From NCBI GenBank assembly GCA_004793585.1, contig SRZB01000010.1, positions 1 through 64,000 of the forward strand: a stretch of 64,000 bases of DNA, read 5' to 3'. Positions 22,001 through 29,927 of this stretch are shown here, piece by piece. The notes beneath the pieces were generated by a model that did not search any database, was not told where the DNA came from, and saw nothing but the letters and a program-made list of their open reading frames with translations. Origin of the DNA: Hominisplanchenecus murintestinalis (lineage in GTDB: Bacteria > Bacillota > Clostridia > Lachnospirales > Lachnospiraceae). Numbering within the stretch: position 1 is the stretch's first letter; every line of letters starts with the position of its first letter. The translations under genes were made by a program, and so were the position numbers.

Positions 22001-23798
22001 CTCTATTATCGTCAATCAGAATGGGGAGCTGGTGGCAGAGGACTTGGAGCATGGATTTGACCAGGGGGCAATGGAAGCCATTGGCGAGTATTTTTCGGAA
22101 AAAGGAATAGAGATGAAGCCGGAACCGCCATTCATTGCACAATACTATGTCATACAGAATGCCGAGGGCGGCAAAGCGGAAAGGGCATATCAGTATTTTT
22201 CAGATATGGATACGGCAGTTACTGCTTATCATGAGATTCCAAACCATGTGGACAAGCGGCTTGGCATGGAGAGCAGCGAGCAGCCGCCCTCCAGGATGTC
22301 CCTGATTGAGTGCAGGAATGGAATCGAAACACTCACAGACATAGAAAAATATTCCCTGAGTGGAAAATGGGTGCGTGAGGAAACGATGTCGGCATTACAG
22401 AAAGCAAAAGAATATCTCGACAATTATGATGCTGAAATTGCATACCAGACAGGAAAAGGCTATTTTTCCATCCAGACGGTTTCAGACGGCTATGATTATA
22501 CGATTTATGGCAAAGATTTCCGGGAGATTGACGGAGGCGTGTATGATAACCCAGATATATCCATCGGTGAAGCGATGGAAGCAATCCTTTCTGATGAAGG
22601 AATCTCCATGACGGCATGTAAGGTTATGGATTATGAGGAATTGCAGGAGAAGGCAGAAGCAGTCGCACAGGAAGATCTGCAGAAGGCACAGGCGAAAGAA
22701 ACGGAGAAGGGGAAGCTGCCGCTGGTTTCTGATATGACAGAGCCGGAGCCTGCATTAAACAGTCAGAGCCGGGCAGGGACTGAGGAAACCGTACTCTGTT
22801 ATGCCCAGGCGCAGATTGATGAAATGGGGCTGTCGGAGGAAGTGGAGCTGCTTGGTGCAAGGGTATATGGGAGCCGAACCAGAGAAGGGCTGTACCATGA
22901 AGGCTCGGATATAGATGTTGTGGTGTCTTACAGCGGCAATCTGAAGGAGGATGCTTTTTTCAGTGCGCTCCATGAGGATGGATTAAAGATAGCAGGAATC
23001 CCGGTTGACATCAATCCAATCTCTACGGAAAAGACGGGGACATTGGAGGAATATCTGGAAAATGCGGAGAAATATCTGGATGAAAAGCAAGGCTATATGG
23101 AGATTCCTGAAAGTAATGGGCGGGCAGACCGGAAACAGTCTATAACATTTTATGTGGCAGAGTGTTCAGAATTTCATATATTGGGGGAATTTCATGAGCG
23201 TCTGGAGACATTGCAGGAAGCAATGGAATTATATGAAAAAATCCCTGCGGACAGGCTAAATGGCATAAAAAGTATTGGTATTCAATTAGAAGATGACAGC
23301 ATTTATGATGGTACGACTTATGACCTTATGGTAGCGGGTGAAATTCAGACAGAGTTTATCAATGAAATTCCTCATTACAGAGAAAGCCCGCTGGTGCAGA
23401 AAGCGATTGCGGATATGGAAGCAATGCTTTTGGAACAAAGGACGGGGCAGGAAGTATCAGCTCCGGAAGAGAAAGCAGCGCTTCCGCAACAGACAATGCC
23501 AGAGGTAAAGGAAGGAAAAGCTGTTCAGATGGAAGAAAACAGGAATCCAGCCACAGAGGTACGGAAATCTGTTGGAGATACAGAGGTATCGGAAAAGCAG
23601 CCTGCAGAACTGAAAAAAGCGGCTGAAAATGCCCCCAGAACAGACAGAGCCATATCCGGCGGCAGCAAGAAGCAGTCTGTCTTAAATGCCCTCCGGGAAC
23701 GGCAGGCAAGAATGAAAGCGCAGGAGAAGGAAAAACCGGGACAGGAAAAACAGGGGCAGAAGGCACAGGCAAAGAAGAAAGGAGAACCGGAATTATGA
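19023..23798 (+). CDS. ArdC-like antirestriction/metalloprotease protein with YodL and nucleotidyltransferase domains
   Basis: A 1,591-residue multidomain ICE protein. ATG 19023 follows GGAGG. Residues 1-~150 form an ArdC-type ssDNA-binding domain (YSFNNTLLIAMQKPES, WSKKFHRQVKRGEKGIKI). Near residue 207 is a zinc-peptidase HExxH motif (AIHEVTHAMCHD). YodL-like repeats follow (GHSLSVSDIVVLNRGG), with several LPD/DUF4316-type modules. Near residue 1,282 is a nucleotidyltransferase motif of the MNT type (GSRTREGLYHEGSDIDVVV) with a third acidic site at VDINPIS. The C-terminus is a basic, low-complexity tail. ArdC proteins counter host restriction of incoming DNA. The role of the fused nucleotidyltransferase is unknown. 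Confidence 0.85.
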   Translation: MAGKREEQLKEITERLEQGVKDLFTSEKYTEYLKTMSQFHNYSFNNTLLIAMQKPESTLVAGYGTWSKKFHRQVKRGEKGIKIIAPVPIREKEEVEKFDPETNEPVLRPDGQPETEEVEHIIPRFRVSTVFDISQTQGDPLPELDAPELMGSVENFDIFMEAIRMVSPAPMRYAKIEGDTKGYYSNVNKEIVIRDGMSEKQTMKTAIHEVTHAMCHDRDVMEELGEKKNKMTIETEAESVAFTVCSFFGLDDVSDYSFPYLAGWASSMEMKELRSSMDFIRKTAGSFIDSMVENIQKLQKEKEAERELGEDDLVFQVALSGEDAKRFYLVDNVGRVDFLRLLQTFAEQKGENGSPEQFLKEHGVHLDLWKDSENPERNENMPDFYDVLYIDAGHIIDASKSPTLIQVELIISRAEYGREALGREGHNLAVRYAYKLDDLRETKRLVGEMIEAAENPGSRDIGRIMEEAQAEIDFLPDNQIGLLQMHDFGYRNDSVLPLTVERAAALHNAGLPIYSLHEDGSSTLMNTEQDILETGGIFGVDARAWESHLVMESVHKEKEEREMDEEYQEVEVFEVPALFSNGRIAEGDVPKGFYRYDLRGSGDDPGDPAVLENHVVVNHAGTVLAIQPIPIPERGFLNLGEELNFVGGMSTPGQFRQSLTGLDVSVLEGQMHDAVIRSNEELLYTDTNDWYGIFQIDEKGKGREYLFFNMDFIKKSGMEVEGGDYALLYGGRLGQQDDLDTIYEKFNLNHPKGYTGHSLSVSDIVVLNRGGHVSAHFVDSFGFTELPDFVSQREQRIRKEAAQYFEEEAYPPLYTHTLPYAMEHGRADDYLESRKRNLDCKNAIEDAIRKNFDGLHLAYDAAKEIIEEYGAERVVFILANTVQHLEYDGRFSIGNKAWAKGYGIPENINRGMDMNADYVVNSHPAVLDGFIGLARDAIREQELVMEENVQINEETKGFIATGHFGTWHTVEAKEISGELFYRMEHEEYGDSVASIIVNQNGELVAEDLEHGFDQGAMEAIGEYFSEKGIEMKPEPPFIAQYYVIQNAEGGKAERAYQYFSDMDTAVTAYHEIPNHVDKRLGMESSEQPPSRMSLIECRNGIETLTDIEKYSLSGKWVREETMSALQKAKEYLDNYDAEIAYQTGKGYFSIQTVSDGYDYTIYGKDFREIDGGVYDNPDISIGEAMEAILSDEGISMTACKVMDYEELQEKAEAVAQEDLQKAQAKETEKGKLPLVSDMTEPEPALNSQSRAGTEETVLCYAQAQIDEMGLSEEVELLGARVYGSRTREGLYHEGSDIDVVVSYSGNLKEDAFFSALHEDGLKIAGIPVDINPISTEKTGTLEEYLENAEKYLDEKQGYMEIPESNGRADRKQSITFYVAECSEFHILGEFHERLETLQEAMELYEKIPADRLNGIKSIGIQLEDDSIYDGTTYDLMVAGEIQTEFINEIPHYRESPLVQKAIADMEAMLLEQRTGQEVSAPEEKAALPQQTMPEVKEGKAVQMEENRNPATEVRKSVGDTEVSEKQPAELKKAAENAPRTDRAISGGSKKQSVLNALRERQARMKAQEKEKPGQEKQGQKAQAKKKGEPEL

Positions 23799-24025
23799 TG
23801 GTGAGGTTTGAGGAAAATGAATATTTCCTGATGGCAATGTTCCAGAAGGAAAGCAGGCAGGCAACCATAGAGGAAATATATAATGTGATCCCCTACATAG
23901 GCAGGGATGAAGAAATGCTTGCACTTATTAACAGCACACTGGAAAAGCTGTGGTTCCTTACGGATGAAGCATTTTTAAACATGGATTTGGAACCGTACAA
24001 AGAGGAACCGGTGGAGGACGAATGA
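23795..24025 (+). CDS. Transposon-transfer assisting (TTRAP-like) small protein
   Basis: A 76-residue acidic protein starting within the stop region of the ArdC-like gene and ending over the next start. The pattern MFQKESRQATIEEIYNVIPY, GRDEEMLALINSTLEKL and a TDEAFLNMDLEPY tail resembles the TTRAP family, found next to YodL/antirestriction genes on clostridial ICEs. The family name implies a transfer role, but no mechanism is known. There is no signal peptide or membrane segment. The overlaps on both sides indicate one translational unit. Confidence 0.7.
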   Translation: MMVRFEENEYFLMAMFQKESRQATIEEIYNVIPYIGRDEEMLALINSTLEKLWFLTDEAFLNMDLEPYKEEPVEDE

Positions 24026-24918
24026 TGGATGTGAACCAATTTGCTGTTTACCAGCTTAAAAATATCCCGGAAAACAGGCAGATACGGTTCCGGCCTTACC
24101 GTGCGCTGCAGGAGAAGGGAATCCAGATACAGTATGAGGATTATGAGCAGGTGTATTTGGCACGGATGCAGCCGGAGGACGAGCCAGGAGAAATTCGCAA
24201 GCGTTTCAATGAGAAGCTGCCAAGGACATTCCACGGGCATTCGATCAGCGTCAGCGATGTGCTTGTGCTGAATAAGGGCGGTGTCGTGACTTCTTACTAT
24301 GTTGAAAAAGATGGGTTTACTGTCATAGCTGGGTTTATCCGGATAAGTTCGTCCGGCACACTTGTGTCTCTTGATACAACAGATTTCCACATCAAGGGGA
24401 AGGAGGGGAAATGGCTTGCCTTTGACAGTATTATCATAGAAGGCAGGCAGTTCTTTCTGATGGAGCATGAAACTTATGGGAAGGAAGTGGCATGGGTTGT
24501 GCTGGATGAAGAAGGGAAGCTGGTTGTAGACCATGCATATCATGGATTTGACCAGTCGGTGCAGCAGCAGATCAAGGATTACCTTAATCCGCCACAGCTT
24601 ACCGCAGAGCCGCAAAATCAGGAAATATCCGGTGGGCATATCCAGATGCAGTCCAGCAATGCTATGGATAAGCCGCCTCTTGAAAACTGGCAGAAATATA
24701 TGGAGAATGGGGAGTATCTTCGAAGTTCCGAGATAGATGAAGAACAGAATTACAACATGATCGACGGCAGGCGGAATAATATGTCCCCAAAAGGGAAAAA
24801 TGGCAGGGTATCCGTCCTGGCAAAGCTGCGCCGCAAACAGGCAGAGATTGCAAAGCGGAGTGTAAAACCGGCACAGCAGATGGAAATGGCAGAGGATATG
24901 GAGCGCAGACGGAAGTAA
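24022..24918 (+). CDS. YodL-domain ICE protein
   Basis: A 298-residue protein. Residues 1-100 form a YodL-type domain (FAVYQLKNIPENRQIRFRPY; FHGHSISVSDVLVLNKGG). A second domain near residues 115-185 (WLAFDSIIIEGRQFFLMEHE, EGKLVVDHAYHGFDQSV) also appears in the upstream ArdC-like protein, so the two genes share building blocks. A basic tail (RVSVLAKLRRKQAEIAKR) ends it, similar to the tails of the ArdC-like and helicase proteins. The shared tail could be a common docking or DNA-contact segment; this is inference. It is the last gene of the long transfer-associated run, followed by a terminator. Confidence 0.78.
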   Translation: MMDVNQFAVYQLKNIPENRQIRFRPYRALQEKGIQIQYEDYEQVYLARMQPEDEPGEIRKRFNEKLPRTFHGHSISVSDVLVLNKGGVVTSYYVEKDGFTVIAGFIRISSSGTLVSLDTTDFHIKGKEGKWLAFDSIIIEGRQFFLMEHETYGKEVAWVVLDEEGKLVVDHAYHGFDQSVQQQIKDYLNPPQLTAEPQNQEISGGHIQMQSSNAMDKPPLENWQKYMENGEYLRSSEIDEEQNYNMIDGRRNNMSPKGKNGRVSVLAKLRRKQAEIAKRSVKPAQQMEMAEDMERRRK

Positions 24919-24921
24919 GAA

Positions 24922-24967
24922 AAGGAGAAGTGTCTGGCGAATGCTGCCGGATGCTTCTCCCTTTTTA
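24922..24967 (+). terminator. Rho-independent terminator of the transfer operon
   Basis: A GGAGAAG / GCTTCTCC outer stem with an inner TCTGGC / GCCGGA stem is followed by CTTTTT. It lies directly after the YodL-domain gene. Confidence 0.8.
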
Positions 24968-24971
24968 TGTC

Positions 24972-25000
24972 TTGAACAATCGGGAGTTTCTCTGTATAAT
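24972..25000 (+). promoter_or_regulatory. Promoter of the Rpn-like gene
   Basis: TTGAAC (24972-24977) and TATAAT (24995-25000) with a 17-nt spacer, 66 nt upstream of the next start. With the terminators on both sides it isolates the Rpn-like gene as its own transcription unit. Confidence 0.75.
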
Positions 25001-25065
25001 AAAACTATAAGGCAGGGCATAGCCGATTTGCCGGACTGATTGGCAAAATCTGGAACCGAGGTGAT

Positions 25066-25968
25066 ATGATGCAGGGTGAAACATTACAGGAAGAACCAAA
25101 AGAGAAAACAGCGGAGAAAAAGAATGCGTTTGCAAAATATACGGCGAAAGACAGTGTTTTTTCAACGCTCTTTCAGGATAAGAAATATCTGATACAGTTA
25201 TACCGTGCGCTCCATCCGGAGGATACGGAGACGACGGAAGATGCGCTTATGGATATTACCATAAGGAACGTCCTCACGAATGGAATTTATAACGATCTAG
25301 CTTTCAGGGTTGGGGATAAAGTCATGTTTCTGGTCGAGCATCAATCTTCATGGACGATGAATATTATTATACGTGTGCTGATGTATTTAGTGCAGATTTA
25401 CCATGACTATTTTGAGGAACAGGATGCAGATTTATATGGGAGCAAGAAGGTTCATGTTCCAGAACCAGAATTATACATGATTTTTACAGGAGAGCGTGCC
25501 AGCAGACCGGAAACAATCTCACTTTCCAAAGAATTTTTCGGCGGGAAAGAATGTGCTATTGAAGTAAAGGTTAAAGTGCTTTACGGAGATAAAGGGAATG
25601 ACATTATCAGCCAGTATGTTGCGTTTACAAAAGTATATAATGAACAGGTGAAACAGTATGGAAGGAGCCGGGAGGCTGTCACGGAAACCATCCGTATCTG
25701 TAAAGACAGGGATGTGCTTCGGAAGTTTTTGGCAGGCAGAGAAAAGGAGGTTATATCTATTATGATGGCTTTGTTTGATGAAGAGAAGATCATGCGTACC
25801 CATATAGCAAGTGAAAGACGTGAGGCTGCAAAGGAGGCAGTAAGGGGTGGAGTAGAAAATATGTTAAAGTTGGGGAAAATGTCGGCAGAAGAAATTGCAG
25901 GCTGTTTTCCTGAATTGTCTGTGGAAGACATTCGAGAAATTGAAAAAGGGCTGCTCCAAACGATATAA
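25066..25968 (+). CDS. Rpn-family recombination-promoting nuclease / putative transposase
   Basis: A 300-residue protein of the PD-(D/E)XK transposase-like family (Rpn/YhgA-like). It opens with KYTAKDSVFSTLFQDKKYLI. A GIYNDLAFRV stretch carries an acidic site, and FLVEHQSSW is the ExQ-type nuclease motif. A typical IIIRVLMYLVQIYHDY helix follows, and the C-terminal helix ends SVEDIREIEKGL. Rpn proteins cut DNA and promote RecA-independent exchange in E. coli. Copies are common in Lachnospiraceae genomes. Here it has its own promoter and terminator between the transfer operon and small ICE genes, which suggests a passenger gene. ATG 25069 is an alternative start. Confidence 0.82.
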   Translation: MMQGETLQEEPKEKTAEKKNAFAKYTAKDSVFSTLFQDKKYLIQLYRALHPEDTETTEDALMDITIRNVLTNGIYNDLAFRVGDKVMFLVEHQSSWTMNIIIRVLMYLVQIYHDYFEEQDADLYGSKKVHVPEPELYMIFTGERASRPETISLSKEFFGGKECAIEVKVKVLYGDKGNDIISQYVAFTKVYNEQVKQYGRSREAVTETIRICKDRDVLRKFLAGREKEVISIMMALFDEEKIMRTHIASERREAAKEAVRGGVENMLKLGKMSAEEIAGCFPELSVEDIREIEKGLLQTI

Positions 25969-26010
25969 TACTTGGTGGCAGGCAGATACAAAAAGAAAAG
26001 TATATAGAAT

Positions 26011-26041
26011 CCCCGGCTGCAAATGAATACAGCCGGGGTTA
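26011..26041 (+). terminator. Terminator after the Rpn-like gene
   Basis: A perfect 9-bp GC-rich stem (CCCCGGCTG / CAGCCGGGG) with a 10-nt loop, followed by TTATTC. It also excludes the ATG at 26023 as the start of the next gene, since that codon lies in the loop. Confidence 0.7.
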
Positions 26042-26046
26042 TTCAC

Positions 26047-26553
26047 ATGGAGGATAAAGTGAAGGAATCAGAACTGATAGGGAAAGTACATTCTGCTGTC
26101 TACCACCAGTGCCAGCAAAGGGGATATGCCGCCCCTGCTGATGTGCTGGTTGATATAGGTGTCCTGCCTAAGCAGAAGTATGAGGACTGGAGATTCGGGA
26201 AAGTACGGTATCTGGAAGCGGTGTGTACGTGTAATTTAAAGAAGCTCTCCTTTATTATGAAACAGATCCGGTCCTATGCAAAGAAAACGAACCTGAAACC
26301 GTCTTTCTGTTATTACAAGCGGTGGGGTGTGAAGAAAAGGCATGGACATAAGCCGGTAATCCCCCTGCGGTTCAGCAAAAGCGGAAATCCGGAGATTGAA
26401 AAAGCATATGCGACACACTATGTGGATTTAGGACGGACAGAGCAGTTGAAGAAAGAAAAGATGGAGAAAGCGGCAGCTGCAAACCAGGCTGAAATATCGG
26501 ATAAGACACAAGATATGCCAGTAAATATTTCTGACAGCAGAAGCGGAGCGTAA
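26047..26553 (+). CDS. Conserved ICE protein of unknown function
   Basis: About 168 residues from ATG 26047, chosen because the earlier in-frame ATG is inside the terminator hairpin. I recognise the pattern VDIGVLPKQKYEDWRFGKVR, YLEAVCTCNL, KKTNLKPSFCYYKRWG and FSKSGNPEIEKAYATHYV from hypothetical proteins of clostridial ICEs. No function is known to me. The protein is basic in its middle part, with no signal peptide and no membrane segment. It precedes another hypothetical gene by 14 nt, suggesting a two-gene unit upstream of the relaxase region. Confidence 0.7.
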   Translation: MEDKVKESELIGKVHSAVYHQCQQRGYAAPADVLVDIGVLPKQKYEDWRFGKVRYLEAVCTCNLKKLSFIMKQIRSYAKKTNLKPSFCYYKRWGVKKRHGHKPVIPLRFSKSGNPEIEKAYATHYVDLGRTEQLKKEKMEKAAAANQAEISDKTQDMPVNISDSRSGA

Positions 26554-26567
26554 AATGGGGAGAAGGA

Positions 26568-27200
26568 ATGGAAAAAGAATCTGAAAAAAAGTATGAAACC
26601 ATGAAGAAAATCATGGACGCATTAGAGGATATTCTATGCTCTTATCAGGGCAGGGGACATCAATCAGTATATGTTGACCTGGATTCCCTTGCGCTTTTCA
26701 CAAGCCTGATTGCATACGGGCAGATACAGGTAGAAAATTACAGGTATGACTATGACGATAATATCCGGAAGGATGAAGAAGCTGAACGGATTTACAGGGA
26801 GCTTGCCCCACAGACAAGATGGCGTGTGGGGCAAGGAACCCAGATAGAACCGATACGGATGAATGCTTTGAAGCAGCTTGCGGCTCAAGGTATGCCGACG
26901 TACCAGGGACAGGTTTATTATGTAGATACAGGCTCCATCCTGGTATGCGGGGAAATCCTGCCCTATGAGATTTTCCAGTTGTTCACGGATATGCCGGAAG
27001 TGAAGAAATTATATGTTTTCCCCTACCCGTTCCAAGCGGAATGGGAGAAGCCGCTCTATTTTTCCTTTGAACCAACAGAAGCGGCACGGGAGGAAATGCA
27101 GAAATATGTGGAGAGAAAACTGGATGAAATGTGTCGTATCATGAGAGAGAAAAGCGAAGGCATTAGCGGAATAATCCCTAAAGTGGAAGATATTTTTTAA
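26568..27200 (+). CDS. Hypothetical ICE protein
   Basis: A 210-residue protein with GGGAGAAGGA just before the ATG. It contains a Tyr/Asp-rich stretch (SVYVDLDSLALFTSLIAYGQ) and a C-terminal amphipathic helix (AAREEMQKYVERKLDEMCRI). No signal peptide, transmembrane segment or recognised catalytic motif is visible. It follows the preceding hypothetical gene closely and ends at a strong terminator facing the convergent relaxase gene. I do not recognise the family. Confidence 0.6.
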   Translation: MEKESEKKYETMKKIMDALEDILCSYQGRGHQSVYVDLDSLALFTSLIAYGQIQVENYRYDYDDNIRKDEEAERIYRELAPQTRWRVGQGTQIEPIRMNALKQLAAQGMPTYQGQVYYVDTGSILVCGEILPYEIFQLFTDMPEVKKLYVFPYPFQAEWEKPLYFSFEPTEAAREEMQKYVERKLDEMCRIMREKSEGISGIIPKVEDIF

Positions 27201-27224
27201 ACATATTTGTTTCATTGGAATCAT

Positions 27225-27268
27225 AACAGCCGCAAAGATTTGATAAAGGAATCATGCGGCTGTTTTTC
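27225..27268. terminator. Terminator between convergent genes
   Basis: A 10-bp perfect stem AACAGCCGCA / TGCGGCTGTT with a 20-nt loop and a T-run on the plus side. It separates the plus-strand hypothetical gene from the relaxase gene, which reads toward it. Confidence 0.8.
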
Positions 27269-27279
27269 TGCCAGTAAGA

Positions 27280-28932
27280 TTAAGAAATATCGGTGCTTTT
27301 CTGTTTTTCCGGCTGTCGGGTGTGCGTCTGTCCTAAAATCTTATCGACATTGAAGCAGACGGTATTTAATTCTTTTTGGTAATCCCGGAAGTAATGGTAA
27401 GTTTTCTGTGCCTCTTTTTTCTGTTGGAGCAGCTTTTCCTTTTCTGCTTTCAATAACTTCATGGAGGGGAGCTTCCCATTTTCGGACTGCTCTTTCAGAA
27501 ATTTCCGTGCGGCTTCATAGAGTGCGATTTCCATCGGATGCTCCTGCCGGAACTGCCCTTTATTCTTTGCTTTCACAAACTTTTGGTAGACAGATTTATT
27601 GGCAAGATACTGACCTGTATAGTGGATCTGCTCATTTACCTTCCGGAGATTATCTTCTACAGACTTCAATTCTTTTCTGGAAATGGAAGCATGGCTCTTA
27701 ATCTCTGAAAAAGAATCTTCCAGGGAATCCCTTGTATTATATCCATGCTCTTGTATATAAGCAACTGTTTTAGCCATTTCTTTCAGGTTGGAAAGTTTTA
27801 CTTTGTTAGCGTAAGCGGCATTCTGCTGTGCCTTTACGCAAGCTTGCAGATCGACCACCAGACGCAGATCTGATTTGATAAACAGGACTGATACAGTTTC
27901 CTCTTGCAGTAGATTGGATGGGCTGGTTGCAGATTTCTTCGATTCCATATTATATTTCCCCATATCAACTGTTTGCTTTTTGTTTTCCTTATGCTCTGCA
28001 TTTTCCTTAAACAGCTCCAGAAGATAATCTTCTACATAATGTGTGCCGAGCATCCTTCCGGTGATATATTTGTTTCGTTCCGGGTGGAGGTAGCTGAACC
28101 TGCCCCGGCTGACCTTCAATTTGACATTGTATTTTTCCAAAAGCAAGTTCTGAAAATCTTCCTGGCTGCAGGAAACGGCTGCGGCATCTTCGATTGCAGA
28201 CCGTAGAAATTCTTTCTGTGTCTGAAATTCTGTTTTACGTGGTGTCAGCCCGTCTGCACGGAGCTGTCTGTTACGTTCATCCAATTTCTTCTGCCCTCTG
28301 CGCTTCGCATGGTATTCCCGGTCTGTGATTTTCTTTTCTGCAGGAGCAAGGAGGTCTACCTGGTGCAGATGCTCCCGGCGGCATATATCCATAAGTGACT
28401 GCTTTAAGTGAATCAGATAATCTTTAGATACATGATGCTTATACCCGGCACGGGAATCGCAGGCCCGTTCCATAAAGTCCTGACGTTCCACATCATATTT
28501 CCGTAAGCTGTTGATTACGATATGCACATGGATGTTGCCGCTTTCATTATGCCCATCCATGTGGGTACAGACAAGAGCCTGATGGCCGGGAAAGTTTTTC
28601 TTTGCATATTCCATTCCAATCTGCTGTGCCCATTCCCCGGTCAATCCATTTTCTATTGCGTCCTTTGGATCGAAGCTGATGATGTAATGGTGGGATTTGA
28701 TTTCATCATAGGATTCATTTTTGTGGTATAGGGCATTTAGTTCCCTGCACTCCATGTCGAACGTGAACGGATCACAGTTTATGCCGTCCATGATATATTC
28801 CTTTCGTGGGATCAATTCACCATTTTCATCAAGTATCGGTTTGTTCGTACTTTCATCATACTGGAATAAGAGATACCGTTGTGCTTCCCCATAGTCGGCA
28901 TTTTTACTTGCTATATGTTTCAGTATTGCCAT
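27280..28932 (-). CDS. MOBP-type relaxase (VirD2-like)
   Basis: A 550-residue relaxase. GGAGG lies 8 nt upstream of the ATG. The N-terminal domain has the catalytic Tyr region near AQRYLLFQYDE and the three-His metal motif in GNIHVHIVINSLR, preceded by HQALVCTHMDGHN. These residues nick oriT and stay covalently attached to the 5' end during transfer. The C-terminal half is helical and basic (KELKSVEDNLRKVNEQIHYT). It overlaps mobC by 29 nt and shares its direction, so the two form the relaxosome operon transcribed away from the probable oriT at 29.33-29.69 kb. Full length, no damage seen. Confidence 0.92.
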   Translation of the reverse strand: MAILKHIASKNADYGEAQRYLLFQYDESTNKPILDENGELIPRKEYIMDGINCDPFTFDMECRELNALYHKNESYDEIKSHHYIISFDPKDAIENGLTGEWAQQIGMEYAKKNFPGHQALVCTHMDGHNESGNIHVHIVINSLRKYDVERQDFMERACDSRAGYKHHVSKDYLIHLKQSLMDICRREHLHQVDLLAPAEKKITDREYHAKRRGQKKLDERNRQLRADGLTPRKTEFQTQKEFLRSAIEDAAAVSCSQEDFQNLLLEKYNVKLKVSRGRFSYLHPERNKYITGRMLGTHYVEDYLLELFKENAEHKENKKQTVDMGKYNMESKKSATSPSNLLQEETVSVLFIKSDLRLVVDLQACVKAQQNAAYANKVKLSNLKEMAKTVAYIQEHGYNTRDSLEDSFSEIKSHASISRKELKSVEDNLRKVNEQIHYTGQYLANKSVYQKFVKAKNKGQFRQEHPMEIALYEAARKFLKEQSENGKLPSMKLLKAEKEKLLQQKKEAQKTYHYFRDYQKELNTVCFNVDKILGQTHTRQPEKQKSTDIS

Positions 28933-29320
28933 CCAAACTACCTCCGGCGGCAGAGTGGAAATCTCCCGCCATCTTTAAGACTTCATACTTCATTTCATAA
29001 ATTCTGGCCACGCTCTGGTCGATTGCCTTACGCATTTCTTGTGAGTGGATGCCGCCGCTGTTAAAATGCCTTGCAATTTGGTTTAAGTTGCTCCCGATTT
29101 TCCCAAACTCTGCAACCAGCTTTTTCAACTCCGGCAGGTCTGCAACAATCTCATAATTCGCTGTGACCTTCTGCTTCATAATCTGTTTCCGAACATATTC
29201 AGCCGTTGGAAGATGTGTAGCCTTTGCGTTTTCAGAAACGATTTCATATTCCGTATCAGTAAGGCGGAGCATAATTTGGTGTTTGTGTCGTAGTTCCCTG
29301 TCCTTCTTTGGTCTTGCCAT
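28904..29320 (-). CDS. mobC: Relaxosome protein MobC
   Basis: A 138-residue basic DNA-binding protein with the MobC pattern: MARPKKDRELRHKHQIMLRL (ribbon-helix-helix-like start), LPTAEYVRKQI, then the helical signature FGKIGSNLNQIARHFNSGG. MobC proteins bind oriT and help the relaxase melt and nick it. It lies immediately upstream of the relaxase gene and next to the hairpin-rich noncoding region, the usual place for oriT. Confidence 0.92.
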   Translation of the reverse strand: MARPKKDRELRHKHQIMLRLTDTEYEIVSENAKATHLPTAEYVRKQIMKQKVTANYEIVADLPELKKLVAEFGKIGSNLNQIARHFNSGGIHSQEMRKAIDQSVARIYEMKYEVLKMAGDFHSAAGGSLDGNTETYSK

Positions 29321-29329
29321 TGTATAGTT

Positions 29330-29690
29330 CCTTTCTGTTAAAAGTGTAAAAGTGAACTTCCCTTATTATAAGGATAAAAAAGAGTTCTTATAATAAAGCC
29401 GATTAGGGAACGTCAATGGGAAACGAAAGAGAGATTTTTATAGAAATATTTAGGTTTCTCCGTGATTGGGATAATCACGCTGCGACTATTTTCAATAGGA
29501 GCCAACCTGCATATTGGGGAAATATGCCAGAACCGAGGGTATGGGGAGCGGAATCCTCCATCAAGTTTGTCAGGTAAGCAAAATCCACGAAGTGGGTTTG
29601 GAGTTACTCTGGCGAAACTTGCCCTTTATGTCAGAACTGAAATAAAGGGCAAGTTTCGTTATTCCAAAAAATTTATAGAAATATGATCTA
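29330..29690. other. oriT: Probable origin of transfer (oriT)
   Basis: A 360-bp noncoding stretch directly upstream of mobC-relaxase. It has an 11-bp inverted repeat (CTTATTATAAG / CTTATAATAAG) near 29362-29398. A perfect 17-bp inverted repeat lies near 29612-29657, with arms CGAAACTTGCCCTTTAT and its complement around a 12-nt loop. Between them is a shorter AAATCCAC-GAA-GTGGGTTT dyad. The long hairpin lacks a following T-run, so a terminator is less likely. Position and nested dyads fit a MOBP oriT; the nick site is not assigned. Confidence 0.65.
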
Positions 29691-29823
29691 TTAACGGTTT
29701 CTAAGAAAAACTTCTCGAATAATGTTTGGCAGTTATAAAAAATCAAGCATAGAAATTAAGGATTTAACAAATTTTTTCTATATAACTTTTAAGGAAAAAT
29801 TATATAAAACGAAAAAAATGTTG

Positions 29824-29880
29824 TTGACAGGAAAAGACTATTATGATAGTATAAGCAACAGAAGACTACTACAGAAGTCT
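29824..29880 (+). promoter_or_regulatory. blaI promoter with BlaI-type operator
   Basis: TTGACA (29824-29829), a 17-nt spacer, TAGTAT (29847-29852), then an 18-bp imperfect palindrome AGACTACTACAGAAGTCT at 29863-29880. The palindrome starts 10 nt after the -10 box, over the likely transcription start. The same arrangement recurs at 40030-40086. BlaI/MecI repressors bind such TACA/TGTA-like dyads, so autorepression of the locus is inferred. Confidence 0.8.
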
Positions 29881-29927
29881 AAACGTTATCTTGCATTATA
29901 AAATTAAAAATATACGGAGACAGCAAA

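Noticed and set aside
29461..29686. Open frame of 74 codons upstream of blaI
   Set aside because: It runs through the perfect 17-bp inverted repeat and other dyads of the probable oriT, has no RBS, and its translation looks like no known protein.
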